Assembly: GCF_001676785.2 (NCBI RefSeq) | Contig: NZ_CP015910.2 | Location: forward strand, 868,001-932,000 | Source: Brachyspira hyodysenteriae ATCC 27164 | GTDB taxonomy: Bacteria; Spirochaetota; Brachyspiria; Brachyspirales; Brachyspiraceae | Reading direction: 5' to 3' | DNA length: 64,000 bases | Shown here: positions 35,545-44,456 of the stretch, one piece after another | Numbering within the stretch: position 1 is the stretch's first letter | Layout of the letters: each line of letters opens with the position of its first letter | Program-made: the position numbers and the translations under genes | The notes under the pieces: generated by a model | Told to the model about the DNA's origin: nothing | Databases searched by the model: none | Seen by the model: the letters and a program-made list of their open reading frames with translations, nothing else

Positions 35545-37160
35545 TTTTTTATTCCTAATGTTTCCTTTATTATATCAAATAATGATAAAACCATATTTTC
35601 ATTTAATTGACCGTATTTTATAAGCTCATTATATGTAGTAGTTATTGTATTATTATTATTTAATATTTCTGTATATGTTTCTTCTGGTATTATATTTGAA
35701 TTGTTTTTAAATACATTCAAATCATAATATGCAGACAATTTTAAAGCCCATAAAGCATGATTATATTTATTATCATTTGTTAATATAGGATAAACATATA
35801 TATAAGATTTTGACAATGTATTATTTAAGTATCTTATCTCTCTTATAGAGTAAAAATCTGGAATATTTCTATATGATATAGTACTTCCTTTTCTTATAAC
35901 ATTGCTTATTTTGAATTTATCATTATTATAAGCATATATTAAAGGCCAATATGTAGCATCTCCGTATAAAGTTTTTGCTATATCCCAATAATACATATCT
36001 TTTGAAGTAACATATGATAAGTTGGCAGAATCTATTTCATTGAAATATTCATTAACTATATCATAAAGCTTTCTATTTTCTATACGATTACTTGATATTA
36101 TTTTATTGCTGTTATAGTATATTGATGATGCTATTCCAATTATAAATATTACTATTATTATTATAATTACTCTTATAATACCTACAAGTAATACATTTTT
36201 TCTTTTTACATTGTTTTTATCCATAGTGTTCTTTCCTGATTTTTTAATATTAGTGTTTAGTGTTTCTTTATTATTTAATAATTCTTTCTGTATATTTGCT
36301 TCTAATAATATATTTTCTGTTTCTTTTTTATCCTCCTCATTATTAACGGAAATGTTAGATTCTAAATCTTCCTTATCAAAATGATTAATATCTAATAATT
36401 CTTCTTTAGAATATTCCTTCATTTCAGGATAACCGTTATTTTTATTATCGGATATATTATCTTTTTCTTCTTTCTCTTCTTTTTTTTCTACTACTGTTTC
36501 TTCTGAGTCGTTTTTCTTATCTTCTTTTTCATTTAAATTTTTTATCATACTATTTAAATCTATTGAATTATAATTTTTCCATATGTTTCCTACAACATTG
36601 TTATCTATAGATTTATTTTCTTCTTCTTTATTTTCTTCATCAGTAACTTCAACTATTTCTTCAATTTCTTCTTTTTCATCTTGATAATTAATTTTTTTAT
36701 TTTTTATTTGAGAATCCAATTCATCCAATATATCTTCTGTTATTTCATTATTATCTAATTCTTTTATTTTATTTTTTAGATAACTATCTGCTTCAAAATT
36801 ATTCTTTGAAAAAGTTCCGAAATTTTTTATATATATATCTTCTTCTTTTAATATATCTGCTATATTTTTACATATGCTTTTATATATTGATTTTTCCAAA
36901 AAAATATTTTTTATATTATTATTTGTAACATTAAGAGATTCTAATGATTCATCAAAATTTTCATCTTCAGTATTCAATGTAATATTGTTGTTTTGATCTA
37001 AGCTTAAAATACCAACTTTATAAATATAGAATCTGTTTTTATCTAGAATAGATGATGTTATTTTTGAGAATAATTTTTGAATGATGTTTTCAGCTTCATC
37101 ATTTTCTATATTGAATTCACTTGATATATTTTCTAGCAATTTATTATTAGTTCCTAACAT
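35541..37160 (-). CDS. HU-like domain/transmembrane/LysM-like protein
   Basis: 539 residues in an unusual order. The N-terminus (about 1-145) looks like two HU/IHF-type halves (FSKITSSILDKNRFYIYKVG and ILKEEDIYIKNFGTF). An acidic Glu/Asn-rich disordered stretch follows (about 145-320), then one membrane helix (about 324-348) and an outer part with a LysM-like motif (DMYYWDIAKTLYGDATYWPL, about 387-406). This would place a nucleoid-protein-like domain inside and a peptidoglycan-binding-like domain outside. It is the first gene of a coupled trio with nnrD and the single-pass protein. Domain calls are by eye. Confidence 0.6.
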   Translation of the reverse strand: MLGTNNKLLENISSEFNIENDEAENIIQKLFSKITSSILDKNRFYIYKVGILSLDQNNNITLNTEDENFDESLESLNVTNNNIKNIFLEKSIYKSICKNIADILKEEDIYIKNFGTFSKNNFEADSYLKNKIKELDNNEITEDILDELDSQIKNKKINYQDEKEEIEEIVEVTDEENKEEENKSIDNNVVGNIWKNYNSIDLNSMIKNLNEKEDKKNDSEETVVEKKEEKEEKDNISDNKNNGYPEMKEYSKEELLDINHFDKEDLESNISVNNEEDKKETENILLEANIQKELLNNKETLNTNIKKSGKNTMDKNNVKRKNVLLVGIIRVIIIIIVIFIIGIASSIYYNSNKIISSNRIENRKLYDIVNEYFNEIDSANLSYVTSKDMYYWDIAKTLYGDATYWPLIYAYNNDKFKISNVIRKGSTISYRNIPDFYSIREIRYLNNTLSKSYIYVYPILTNDNKYNHALWALKLSAYYDLNVFKNNSNIIPEETYTEILNNNNTITTTYNELIKYGQLNENMVLSLFDIIKETLGIKK

Positions 37161-37223
37161 ATATTATACCTTGAAATTTTTATAATATAATTGCGAATTA
37201 TATATCAATTTAGAATAAATAAA

Positions 37224-37249
37224 AGCCTAATTTTTAATAAAATTAGGCT
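37224..37249 (-). terminator. trxA terminator
   Basis: Perfect 11-base arms AGCCTAATTTT (37224-37234) and AAAATTAGGCT (37239-37249) with a 4-base loop, followed on the minus strand by TTTATTTATT. Confidence 0.85.
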
Positions 37250-37267
37250 AAAAACGAAATATTTTAT

Positions 37268-37585
37268 TTATAGATATTCTTTTAACCATTCTTTTAATTG
37301 AGCTTCATTTTTCATACCTTCAGCTCTTTTAACAAGTTCTCCGCCTTTGAATACCATTAAAGTAGGTATAGACTGAACACCGTATTTAGCAGCAACTTCC
37401 TCTGCTTCATCAACGTTAACAGCACCAAAATTCATTTTATCAGCATATTGATCTGCTACTTTATGTAATACAGGAGTCTGCATTTTACAAGGTCCGCACC
37501 ATTCAGCGAAAAAATCAACTAATATGGCTTTATCTCCGCCTATAGCTGCTTCAAAATTATCTGTTTTTAATTCTTGTACTGACAT
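37268..37585 (-). CDS. trxA: Thioredoxin
   Basis: 105 residues, standard thioredoxin length. The active site is AEWCGPCK (Cys about 30 and 33) and the cis-proline loop is GVQSIPTLMVF. It reduces cytoplasmic disulfides with NADPH via thioredoxin reductase, which is not in the window. Single-gene unit with its own terminator, transcribed divergently from the MarR-type gene. Confidence 0.95.
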   Translation of the reverse strand: MSVQELKTDNFEAAIGGDKAILVDFFAEWCGPCKMQTPVLHKVADQYADKMNFGAVNVDEAEEVAAKYGVQSIPTLMVFKGGELVKRAEGMKNEAQLKEWLKEYL

Positions 37586-37702
37586 ATTTGTTTTACCTCG
37601 CTTATTTTATGATTTGTTTATATGATTAGTATACTCTAACTTTATTAAAAGTCAATAACTTTTTTAATTTTTTTAAATATACTTATATAGGGTATATTTA
37701 GT

Positions 37703-37760
37703 TTGACTTTTTTGTATATTGATATATAATGAGTATTATTATAATAAGTTTACTCATTAT
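37703..37760 (+). promoter_or_regulatory. marR-type promoter with overlapping inverted-repeat operator
   Basis: TTGACT (37703-37708), 16-base spacer, TATAAT (37725-37730). A perfect 10-base inverted repeat, ATAATGAGTA (37726-37735) and TACTCATTAT (37751-37760), begins inside the -10 box and covers the start of transcription. This is the position expected for autorepression by the MarR-family protein encoded just downstream. Confidence 0.7.
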
Positions 37761-37774
37761 AAGGATACTTACTA

Positions 37775-38200
37775 TTGGAAGATTTACATTATTTATTAAT
37801 GAAAACTAATTCTATATTTGCACGTAGAGTAATGCATGAGGCAAATAAAATAGGACTTACATCGGGACAGCCTAAAGTCTTGTATTTTTTATCTAAATTT
37901 AAAGAAGCAGATCAAAAAACTATAGCAAATTATCTTGAAATAGAGCAGACTACAGTTGGAAGTATATTATTAGGTATGGAAAAATCAGGACTTATAGAAA
38001 GAAAACAGCATGAAGGAAATAGAAGATCCCTTTATGTTTCTTTGACCGAGAAAGGTAAAGAGTATTCAAAGTGTATGTTAGAAATTTTTGATAGAATAGA
38101 AAATAAAGCAATAAAAAATATACCAAAAGATAAACAGGAAGAACTTAAAAGTTTATTAATAGAAATATCTAAATCACTTACAGATAACGGAGTCGAATAA
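37775..38200 (+). CDS. MarR-family transcriptional regulator
   Basis: 141 residues, the usual MarR length. A winged helix-turn-helix lies at about 33-100: LTSGQPKVLYFLSKF, TIANYLEIEQTTVGSILLGMEKSGLIER and the wing EGNRRSLYVSLTEKG. The start is TTG at 37775 with AAGGAT upstream. It probably represses its own promoter through the inverted repeat at 37726-37760. The stop codon overlaps the start of the membrane-protein gene, so both are one operon and the regulator likely controls that transporter-like protein in response to a small ligand. Confidence 0.85.
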   Translation: MEDLHYLLMKTNSIFARRVMHEANKIGLTSGQPKVLYFLSKFKEADQKTIANYLEIEQTTVGSILLGMEKSGLIERKQHEGNRRSLYVSLTEKGKEYSKCMLEIFDRIENKAIKNIPKDKQEELKSLLIEISKSLTDNGVE

Positions 38201-38868
38201 TGAAAAAAGAAATTTTTAAAAATCATTTTATTGAGAGATGTATTATATTTTTGATAGGGCTTTATATGATGTCTTTGGGAATAGCATTTTCAATTAAAGC
38301 ATCATTAGGTACTTCTCCAATTTCAAGCGTACCTTATGTTACAAGCTATATATCAGGACTTTCTGTTGGAGAAACTACAATTATTATTAATATTTTATTT
38401 ATAATATTGCAAATAGTTATTTTAAGAAAGGAATATGATTTATTTCAGCTTTTTCAAATACCTGCTCTTATTTTATTTGGTATAATGATAGATTTTTCTC
38501 AATATTTAATAAAAGACATAGCATATACAAATTATTTTCAGCAATGGATTTTATGTATTATAGGTATATTATTGGTTGGTTTGGGAGTAAGTATAGAGGT
38601 TATGGCAAAATTGGTTACTACTCCAGGTGAAGGTTTGGTGCTTGCTATATCTAAAATATTTAATCTTAAATTTGGAAATACAAAAATAGCTTTTGATGTT
38701 ACATTAGTATTAATTTCTTTAACTACTATTTTAATATATTTAGGACATTTAGAAGGGGTTAGGGAAGGTACTATAATAGCAGCAATCTTTGTAGGTTTTA
38801 TAGCGAAATTAGCCAGCAAGCCTTTGAAAGTTTTGGAAGATAAATATTTAATTGAAAAAAGTGTTTAA
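38200..38868 (+). CDS. YczE/DUF6198-type integral membrane protein
   Basis: 222 residues with five to six membrane helices. The N-terminal motif GIAFSIKASLGTSPISSVPY and the later TTPGEGLVLAISK resemble the YczE/YitT-like membrane proteins, whose function is not firmly known. It overlaps the MarR gene by one base (TAATG), indicating translational coupling and joint control. It may export or sense the ligand of the regulator; this is inference from gene order. Confidence 0.7.
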   Translation: MKKEIFKNHFIERCIIFLIGLYMMSLGIAFSIKASLGTSPISSVPYVTSYISGLSVGETTIIINILFIILQIVILRKEYDLFQLFQIPALILFGIMIDFSQYLIKDIAYTNYFQQWILCIIGILLVGLGVSIEVMAKLVTTPGEGLVLAISKIFNLKFGNTKIAFDVTLVLISLTTILIYLGHLEGVREGTIIAAIFVGFIAKLASKPLKVLEDKYLIEKSV

Positions 38869-38933
38869 ATATAAAATTTATTAGTTTTTAAACGAGTATA
38901 ATACATTTCTACTATTAAAAAAATGTTAAAATA

Positions 38934-38965
38934 AAAAGCCCCATTTATAATTAAATAGGGCTTTT
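38934..38965. terminator. Bidirectional terminator between the membrane protein and fabF
   Basis: AAAAGCCCCATTTA (38934-38947) pairs with TAAATAGGGCTTTT (38952-38965) apart from one mismatch, with T-rich and A-rich flanks. Confidence 0.8.
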
Positions 38966-38986
38966 CTTTTATTATTAAAATATTAA

Positions 38987-40240
38987 TTATATTCTTTTGA
39001 ATACTATAGAAGCATTATGACCGCCGAATCCAAAAGAATTGCTTATAGCATATTCTATTTTATAATCCTGAGCAGTGTTAGCAACAACATCTAAATCACA
39101 TTGAGGATCTTGTTCTTCTACATTGATAGTAGGGTGAACTTTACCTTCAATCATACTCATAATAGTGGCAATAGCTTCTATACCGCCTGCAGCTCCTAAA
39201 GCATGTCCTGTCATAGATTTTGTTGAATTAATTTTTATTTTTTTAGCATGATCTTCGCCTAAAGCCTTTTTAATAGCTTTGATTTCAGCAATATCTCCAA
39301 CAGGAGTAGAAGTACCATGAGTATTAACATAGCTGATTTTATCAGGTGAAATCTTAGCACTTTCAATAGCTAAAGACATAGCTCTTGCTCCCATAGCACC
39401 ATCCTCTAAAGGTGCAGTGATATGATTAGCATCTGCAGTAAATCCATAACCGCAAACTTCAGCAAGTATATTAGCATTTCTTTTCTTAGCATGTTCATAC
39501 TCTTCAAGTATTAATATACCAGCACCTTCAGCTATAACAAATCCGTCTCTTCCTTTATCAAAAGGTCTTGATGCTTTAGCAGGATCATCATTTCTAGTAG
39601 ATAAAGCTCTAGCATTATTGAAACCAGCTATAGTAAGAGGATTTATAGTAGCTTCAGAACCTCCAACTACCATAATATCAGCTTCATTATCTTTAATATG
39701 TTTATAACCTAAACCTATAGAGTGGTTTGAAGAAGCACATGCAGTAACTGTACTGTAGTTAGGTCCGTTCATACCATATTCCATAGATATTAAACCAGGT
39801 GTCATATTGATTATTTGCATAGGTACAAAGAAAGGTGATACTCTGCCAGGTCCGTCATTAAGTAAAACTTGATGGTTAGATAAAAGAGTAGTCATACCGC
39901 CAATACCGCTACCAAGAACACAACCGGCTCTTAAAGGATCAAAGCCTGTTTTCGGTTCTATACCAGCCTGCTTAAATGCATGATGAGCGGCATATATTCC
40001 AAAATTAATAAAAGGGTCTAATCTTCTTAACATTTTTTTATCAGAATAATAGTCGCCCTCAACTGGTAAAGCTTCAGCACCGATTTTGGTAATAAGCTGC
40101 TCTTTTTCAGGATCGAAATATTTACTTAATGTTTTGATACCTGAAACACCATTAAGCAAATTATCCCAAAATGTTTTTACATCATTTCCTAGCGAACTTA
40201 CTATTCCAAGCCCCGTAATTACAACTCTACGTTCACTCAT
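38987..40240 (-). CDS. fabF: Beta-ketoacyl-ACP synthase II
   Basis: 417 residues, normal for FabF, which condenses malonyl-ACP with the growing acyl chain. The Cys-His-His triad is visible in TACASSNHSIG (about 163), NTHGTSTPVGD (about 305) and SFGFGGHNAS (about 405). It follows acpP on the minus strand but is separated from it by a strong hairpin (40275-40315), which could lower its expression relative to acpP. Confidence 0.95.
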   Translation of the reverse strand: MSERRVVITGLGIVSSLGNDVKTFWDNLLNGVSGIKTLSKYFDPEKEQLITKIGAEALPVEGDYYSDKKMLRRLDPFINFGIYAAHHAFKQAGIEPKTGFDPLRAGCVLGSGIGGMTTLLSNHQVLLNDGPGRVSPFFVPMQIINMTPGLISMEYGMNGPNYSTVTACASSNHSIGLGYKHIKDNEADIMVVGGSEATINPLTIAGFNNARALSTRNDDPAKASRPFDKGRDGFVIAEGAGILILEEYEHAKKRNANILAEVCGYGFTADANHITAPLEDGAMGARAMSLAIESAKISPDKISYVNTHGTSTPVGDIAEIKAIKKALGEDHAKKIKINSTKSMTGHALGAAGGIEAIATIMSMIEGKVHPTINVEEQDPQCDLDVVANTAQDYKIEYAISNSFGFGGHNASIVFKRI

Positions 40241-40274
40241 ATATAAAACTCCTATGATTTTGAACTATATCGAA

Positions 40275-40315
40275 AAATTTCCCGTAAAAGACATAATTCT
40301 ATTTACGGGAAATTT
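40275..40315 (-). terminator. Perfect 14-base hairpin between acpP and fabF
   Basis: AAATTTCCCGTAAA (40275-40288) and TTTACGGGAAATTT (40302-40315) pair without mismatch around a 13-base loop. On the minus strand the 3' arm ends in TTTTT and CG. It lies inside the fab operon, so it probably acts as a partial terminator or 3'-end stabiliser. Confidence 0.65.
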
Positions 40316-40326
40316 AAATAGTATAA

Positions 40327-40563
40327 TTATTTTTTATGTTCTTCAATGTATTTAGCAGCATCAGCTACATTTTTGATTTTTTCTTGATCTTCTTGAGGAA
40401 TTTTGATTTCATAACGTTTTTCTAATTCCATGATTAATTCTACTAAATCAAGTGAATCAGCGTTTAAATCATCTACGAAAGAAGCTGTATCAGTGATTTT
40501 ACTTTTGTCTGAGATGTTTAATTGATTAGCAACAACATCTTTAATTTCATCGATTAATGCCAT
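40327..40563 (-). CDS. acpP: Acyl carrier protein
   Basis: 78 residues, acidic. The phosphopantetheine attachment serine is Ser37 in LNADSLDLVELIMELE. ACP carries acyl intermediates between the fatty-acid synthesis enzymes encoded on both sides. A TTAAGGAGAATT ribosome site precedes the ATG, one of the strongest in the window, in keeping with high expression. Confidence 0.97.
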   Translation of the reverse strand: MALIDEIKDVVANQLNISDKSKITDTASFVDDLNADSLDLVELIMELEKRYEIKIPQEDQEKIKNVADAAKYIEEHKK

Positions 40564-40635
40564 TTTTAATTCTCCTTAAATTGTATATTGTTTATTAATA
40601 AAGTGTTTTTAAACACATTATATACTTTTTTATAA

Positions 40636-41385
40636 TTACATTGACATTCCGCCGTCAACAGCTATTACTTCTCCTGTGATATAACTGCTCATATCTGAGG
40701 CTAAAAATAATACTAAGTTAGATACATCTTCAGGAGTACCTAATCTTTTTAATGGTGTAATGCTCATAATTCCTTTTACTGTATCTTCAGGTAAAACTCC
40801 TGTCATATCAGTTTGTATGAATCCTGGAGCAATTGCATTTACACATATATTTCTAGGTGCAAATTCTTTAGCCATAGATTTTGTCATTCCTATAATACCA
40901 GCCTTAGCAGCAGAATAATTAACCTGTCCGGCATTTCCCATTTTTCCAATAACGCTTGATATATTTATTATTTTGCCTTTTCTTGCTCTAAGCATAGATT
41001 TAGCTGCTTCTCTAGACATATAGAAAGTACCTGAAAGATTTGTTGATATTACATCATTCCAAGCATTATCTTCCATTTGTAGAACTAACATATCTTTAGT
41101 AATACCTGCATTATTTACAAGTATATCTATAGAACCAAATTTTTCTATTGTTTTAGCAATTACTTCTTTGCATGATTCGCTTGATTTTGCATCATGCTGT
41201 AATGCTAAGGTTTCTACATTGAAAGATGATTTTATTTCTTCAGCAACTTGAGAGGCTTTTTCAAAGTTTGTAGCAGTGATTACAACATTAACTCCTTCTT
41301 TAGCAAGAGTTTCTGCTATTTTCTTTCCTATTCCTCTGCTTGAACCTGTTACTATAGCTGTTTTATTTTTAAGATTTAAGTCCAT
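40636..41385 (-). CDS. fabG: 3-oxoacyl-ACP reductase
   Basis: About 249 residues from the ATG at 41385, chosen because AAAGGG stands 5 bases upstream and the protein then begins MDLNLKNKTAIVTG as in other FabG proteins; the longer ORF from 41427 adds an unrelated 14-residue lead. Motifs: the NADPH loop TGSSRGIG, NNAG, and the Ser-Tyr-Lys triad in NISSVIG and YSAAKAG. It reduces 3-ketoacyl-ACP. First gene of the fabG-acpP-fabF run. Confidence 0.95.
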   Translation of the reverse strand: MDLNLKNKTAIVTGSSRGIGKKIAETLAKEGVNVVITATNFEKASQVAEEIKSSFNVETLALQHDAKSSESCKEVIAKTIEKFGSIDILVNNAGITKDMLVLQMEDNAWNDVISTNLSGTFYMSREAAKSMLRARKGKIINISSVIGKMGNAGQVNYSAAKAGIIGMTKSMAKEFAPRNICVNAIAPGFIQTDMTGVLPEDTVKGIMSITPLKRLGTPEDVSNLVLFLASDMSSYITGEVIAVDGGMSM

Positions 41386-41510
41386 ATTTACCCTTTTTGA
41401 AGTATATAAAGATATAAAATATAACAAAAAAAAATTTTATCAGTTAAATATATGATATATTAAAACAAAATATATTGAATTTGTCAAGCTAAAAATATCA
41501 TTTTAAAATT

Positions 41511-41537
41511 TTCGACTTTTTTGGTTTAAAAGTCGAA
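41511..41537. other. Hairpin in the glmM-fabG gap
   Basis: Perfect 10-base arms TTCGACTTTT (41511-41520) and AAAAGTCGAA (41528-41537). It lies about 125 bases upstream of the fabG start; it could be part of the fab leader or an operator. Confidence 0.45.
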
Positions 41538-41608
41538 GTATGTAATTTTTATTTTATAAGGTAAAAATTATTTAAATAATGTTATCGTTTATATTAGCTT
41601 TATAAAAA

Positions 41609-41636
41609 AACTCTGGAATGATAATTTTCCAGAGTT
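41609..41636 (-). terminator. Terminator of the phosphohexomutase gene
   Basis: AACTCTGGAA (41609-41618) and TTCCAGAGTT (41627-41636), followed on the minus strand by TTTTTTATAAA. Confidence 0.85.
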
Positions 41637-41661
41637 CTTTATTTTATTAAATTAATAGTAT

Positions 41662-43089
41662 TTATTTTTTAGTTTTTTTGCTTACTTCTTTTTTAGGTTT
41701 GACTTCTTTAGATTTTGTTTCTTTTGCAGGCTTAACAGCAGTTTTTACTCCCTTTATCATATTCATAGCAGAAGTAATTAATTCCTTAGCTTCTTTTTTA
41801 CTTTTAGCTTCAGCAATAATTCTTACTATAGGCTCTGTATTTGATGAGCGTACATGAAGCCACCCCTCTTCCAAATCTATTTTTATACCGTCAATAGTTG
41901 TGATTTTAGCTTTAGGATACTCTTCTTTAACTTGTTTTAAGAATTTATCTTCATCTATCTTAGATACTTCCAATTTTTCTTTAACTATTTCATATTTTGG
42001 TATTTCATTTACAAGTTCAGTAATAGTTTTTCCTGTTTTAGCCATTAATTCTAATATTAATGCTATACCCAAAAGAGAATCTCTTCCAGGAGTTACAGCA
42101 GGAACTATTATTCCTCCATTTCCTTCTCCGCCGAAGTATAATTTATTTTTTACAACATGAGAAGAAACATTTATTTCTCCTATTTTTGTACGATCAACAG
42201 AATATCCTTTTTCCTTAGCTAAATCATCTATCATTCTTGAAGTAGATAAGTTTACAGCAGCATTTCCTTTGCCAACAAGCCATAAATATTTAGCACATAA
42301 AGCCAAAGTATATTCCTCGCTTACAATAGTACCGTCATCAAGAACTAATGCAAGTCTGTCAGCATCTGGGTCCTGAGTGAATCCTATATTAACTTTATTT
42401 TTTTTAACTAAATCAGATAAATTTTTCATACTTGCTGCAGAAGGCTCAGCAATATGAGCGAATTTTCCTGTATGTTCTTTGTTTATAGAAACTTCTTTTA
42501 CTCCTAATGCTTTAAGTAGGGGAGGAGTAGCAAATAATCCTGTACCATTAACATAATCGCATGCAACTTTGAAATTAGCCTTTTTTATTTTATCAGCATC
42601 TATCCATCTTAATATTCTTTTAATATGTTCTTCTATAGCATTATCTATCTTTTCATAAGTACCTGTTTCTAATGCTTTAACGAATCTTGATGCTTTTTTA
42701 TCATAAAGTTTAATAACTTCATTAACTGATTTTTCATCTAAGAAATGTCCGCCTTTTCCTATAAGTTTTAATGCATTCCATTCTATAGGATTATGACTTG
42801 CAGATATCATTATACCGCCATGTATTTTTAATTTTTCTACCATATATAGAGCTGTAGGTGTAGGAGTTATACCTATATCTATTACATTTATACCGGATGC
42901 AGTTAATGTTGATACAACTGCATTTAATATAGATTCTCCTGTTATTCTTGTGTCTCTTGCTACTAAAATTTTTGCTTTTTTTGGAAAAAGACATGCAAAT
43001 GCTGAAGTATAATCAACTACAGCTTTTATATCTAAACCATCTCCTATTATTCCTCTGATTCCTGATATGCTTGTTTTTAAAGTAGGCAT
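41662..43089 (-). CDS. glmM: Phosphohexomutase (phosphoglucosamine/phosphomannomutase family)
   Basis: 475 residues. Features of the alpha-D-phosphohexomutase superfamily: TSISGIRGI at the N-terminus, the phosphoserine loop ISASHNPIEWNALK (about 97), the metal-binding DPDADRLA (about 241-248), a sugar-specificity loop GEGNGGI and the phosphate-binding RSSNTEPIVRIIAEA. The extra C-terminal about 30 residues are Lys-rich. The most likely role is interconversion of glucosamine-6- and -1-phosphate for peptidoglycan, but mannose or glucose phosphates cannot be excluded. AGGAGTTTT precedes the ATG. Confidence 0.8.
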   Translation of the reverse strand: MPTLKTSISGIRGIIGDGLDIKAVVDYTSAFACLFPKKAKILVARDTRITGESILNAVVSTLTASGINVIDIGITPTPTALYMVEKLKIHGGIMISASHNPIEWNALKLIGKGGHFLDEKSVNEVIKLYDKKASRFVKALETGTYEKIDNAIEEHIKRILRWIDADKIKKANFKVACDYVNGTGLFATPPLLKALGVKEVSINKEHTGKFAHIAEPSAASMKNLSDLVKKNKVNIGFTQDPDADRLALVLDDGTIVSEEYTLALCAKYLWLVGKGNAAVNLSTSRMIDDLAKEKGYSVDRTKIGEINVSSHVVKNKLYFGGEGNGGIIVPAVTPGRDSLLGIALILELMAKTGKTITELVNEIPKYEIVKEKLEVSKIDEDKFLKQVKEEYPKAKITTIDGIKIDLEEGWLHVRSSNTEPIVRIIAEAKSKKEAKELITSAMNMIKGVKTAVKPAKETKSKEVKPKKEVSKKTKK

Positions 43090-43201
43090 TTAAAACTCCT
43101 AAAATGTATTCTATTCTTTAATTATAAAAATTATAAATATATAAAAAGTAAAATATTATTTTAATTATTTTAACAATACTGAAATAATTTTTCAATTATT
43201 T

Positions 43202-44386
43202 TTATGTATGATGATACATGTTTGTTACTCTGTTAATAGCATTTTTATATTCTATCATAAAGCTTTTTATATCTGTTACATTTATATGGTCATCATCTGA
43301 TATTGATATTGCTTTTATTTTATTTAATTCTTTCTTTATAATTTCATCATTCTTCAGATTCAGTATAGTTTTTATATCATTTATTTTATACGGCAGGTTC
43401 ATATAATCAATATTTTTAGGTAATTTCTCTGTTTTAACAATATAATATAATGTTATTAATAATTTGGCAGATATATCATCTGTATTAATTGCTATTATTT
43501 TTAATATTGTATTTCTAATCTTCATGCTTAACATTTTTATATAATAAAGTTTTATAGAATTATCATTTTCTATTATACTTAATAATTCTTCCTTTTTTAA
43601 AACTTTTATTACAGAGTCTTCAAGTACAATTGCAGAAGTGGATAAAGGCTGATATTCCAAAACAGGATTATATCCATCTATTATATTATTTTTAGAGTAT
43701 ATACTTCTTGTGATTTGATGTAGATTGACAACATTATATATACCTATTTTTCCGGATTTTATTATATATAATTTATCGCTTCCTTCTAATTCTGTATATA
43801 AACAATATCCTTTTTTATAATGAAATACATTGTCTTTTTTTTCTAAAGGTTCATCAATAGGTTCTATATTGGATAATTCTTCTTTTATATCATTAATATT
43901 TTCATCATCATCATCTGGAAATCTTTTTAGGTATTCATTATATAGTTTATATGCCGCATGATCAAATCCGTTTTTTCTGTAAACATGTGCCATATTAAGT
44001 ATTTCTTCTTTTGTTTTTCCTTTAATAATCTCTTTACTTTCTGATATTAGTAAATAATATCTTCCAAGCCAAGTTTCTAATGATGCATTTAAATATTTAT
44101 ATATTTTTACTGTTAAATCTTTATTTTTTGTATTAATTATTTCATTTAAATTTAATTCCATAACTTCCATATCTTCCAATGCTTTAATATTATAGAAGTA
44201 AGGTTCATTGAGTACAGTATTTATTAAACCTAATATATCACCTTTTTTGAACTCTACACTATAATTTAAAGCTCCATAAGATATAGCTTTACCTTTTGTT
44301 ATTATATAAAAAGTATTTTTGGGACTTTGGTCTTTTATAAAAATTATAGATGATTTTTTAAAATTTAAATTACTATATTTGTTCAT
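43202..44386 (-). CDS. Protein with two cyclic-nucleotide-binding-like domains
   Basis: About 394 residues from the ATG at 44386; a TTG at 44398 is an alternative start. The first cNMP-binding-like beta roll spans about 5-110 (IFIKDQSPKNTFYIITKGKA, FKKGDILGLI). A helical linker carries YRKNGFDHAAYKLYNEYLKRFPDD, and a second roll lies about 195-290 (GYCLYTELEGSDKLYIIKSGKIGIY). The C-terminal about 90 residues are helical and may be a degenerate winged helix as in Crp/Fnr proteins. The typical Arg of the cAMP phosphate cassette was not identified, so ligand binding is uncertain. Confidence 0.65.
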   Translation of the reverse strand: MNKYSNLNFKKSSIIFIKDQSPKNTFYIITKGKAISYGALNYSVEFKKGDILGLINTVLNEPYFYNIKALEDMEVMELNLNEIINTKNKDLTVKIYKYLNASLETWLGRYYLLISESKEIIKGKTKEEILNMAHVYRKNGFDHAAYKLYNEYLKRFPDDDDENINDIKEELSNIEPIDEPLEKKDNVFHYKKGYCLYTELEGSDKLYIIKSGKIGIYNVVNLHQITRSIYSKNNIIDGYNPVLEYQPLSTSAIVLEDSVIKVLKKEELLSIIENDNSIKLYYIKMLSMKIRNTILKIIAINTDDISAKLLITLYYIVKTEKLPKNIDYMNLPYKINDIKTILNLKNDEIIKKELNKIKAISISDDDHINVTDIKSFMIEYKNAINRVTNMYHHT

Positions 44387-44456
44387 AATTTTACTCAAAT
44401 AATACTTTTATTCTAGCTTTTTTTACATTATTAGTCAATATTTTAATTAATTTTTA

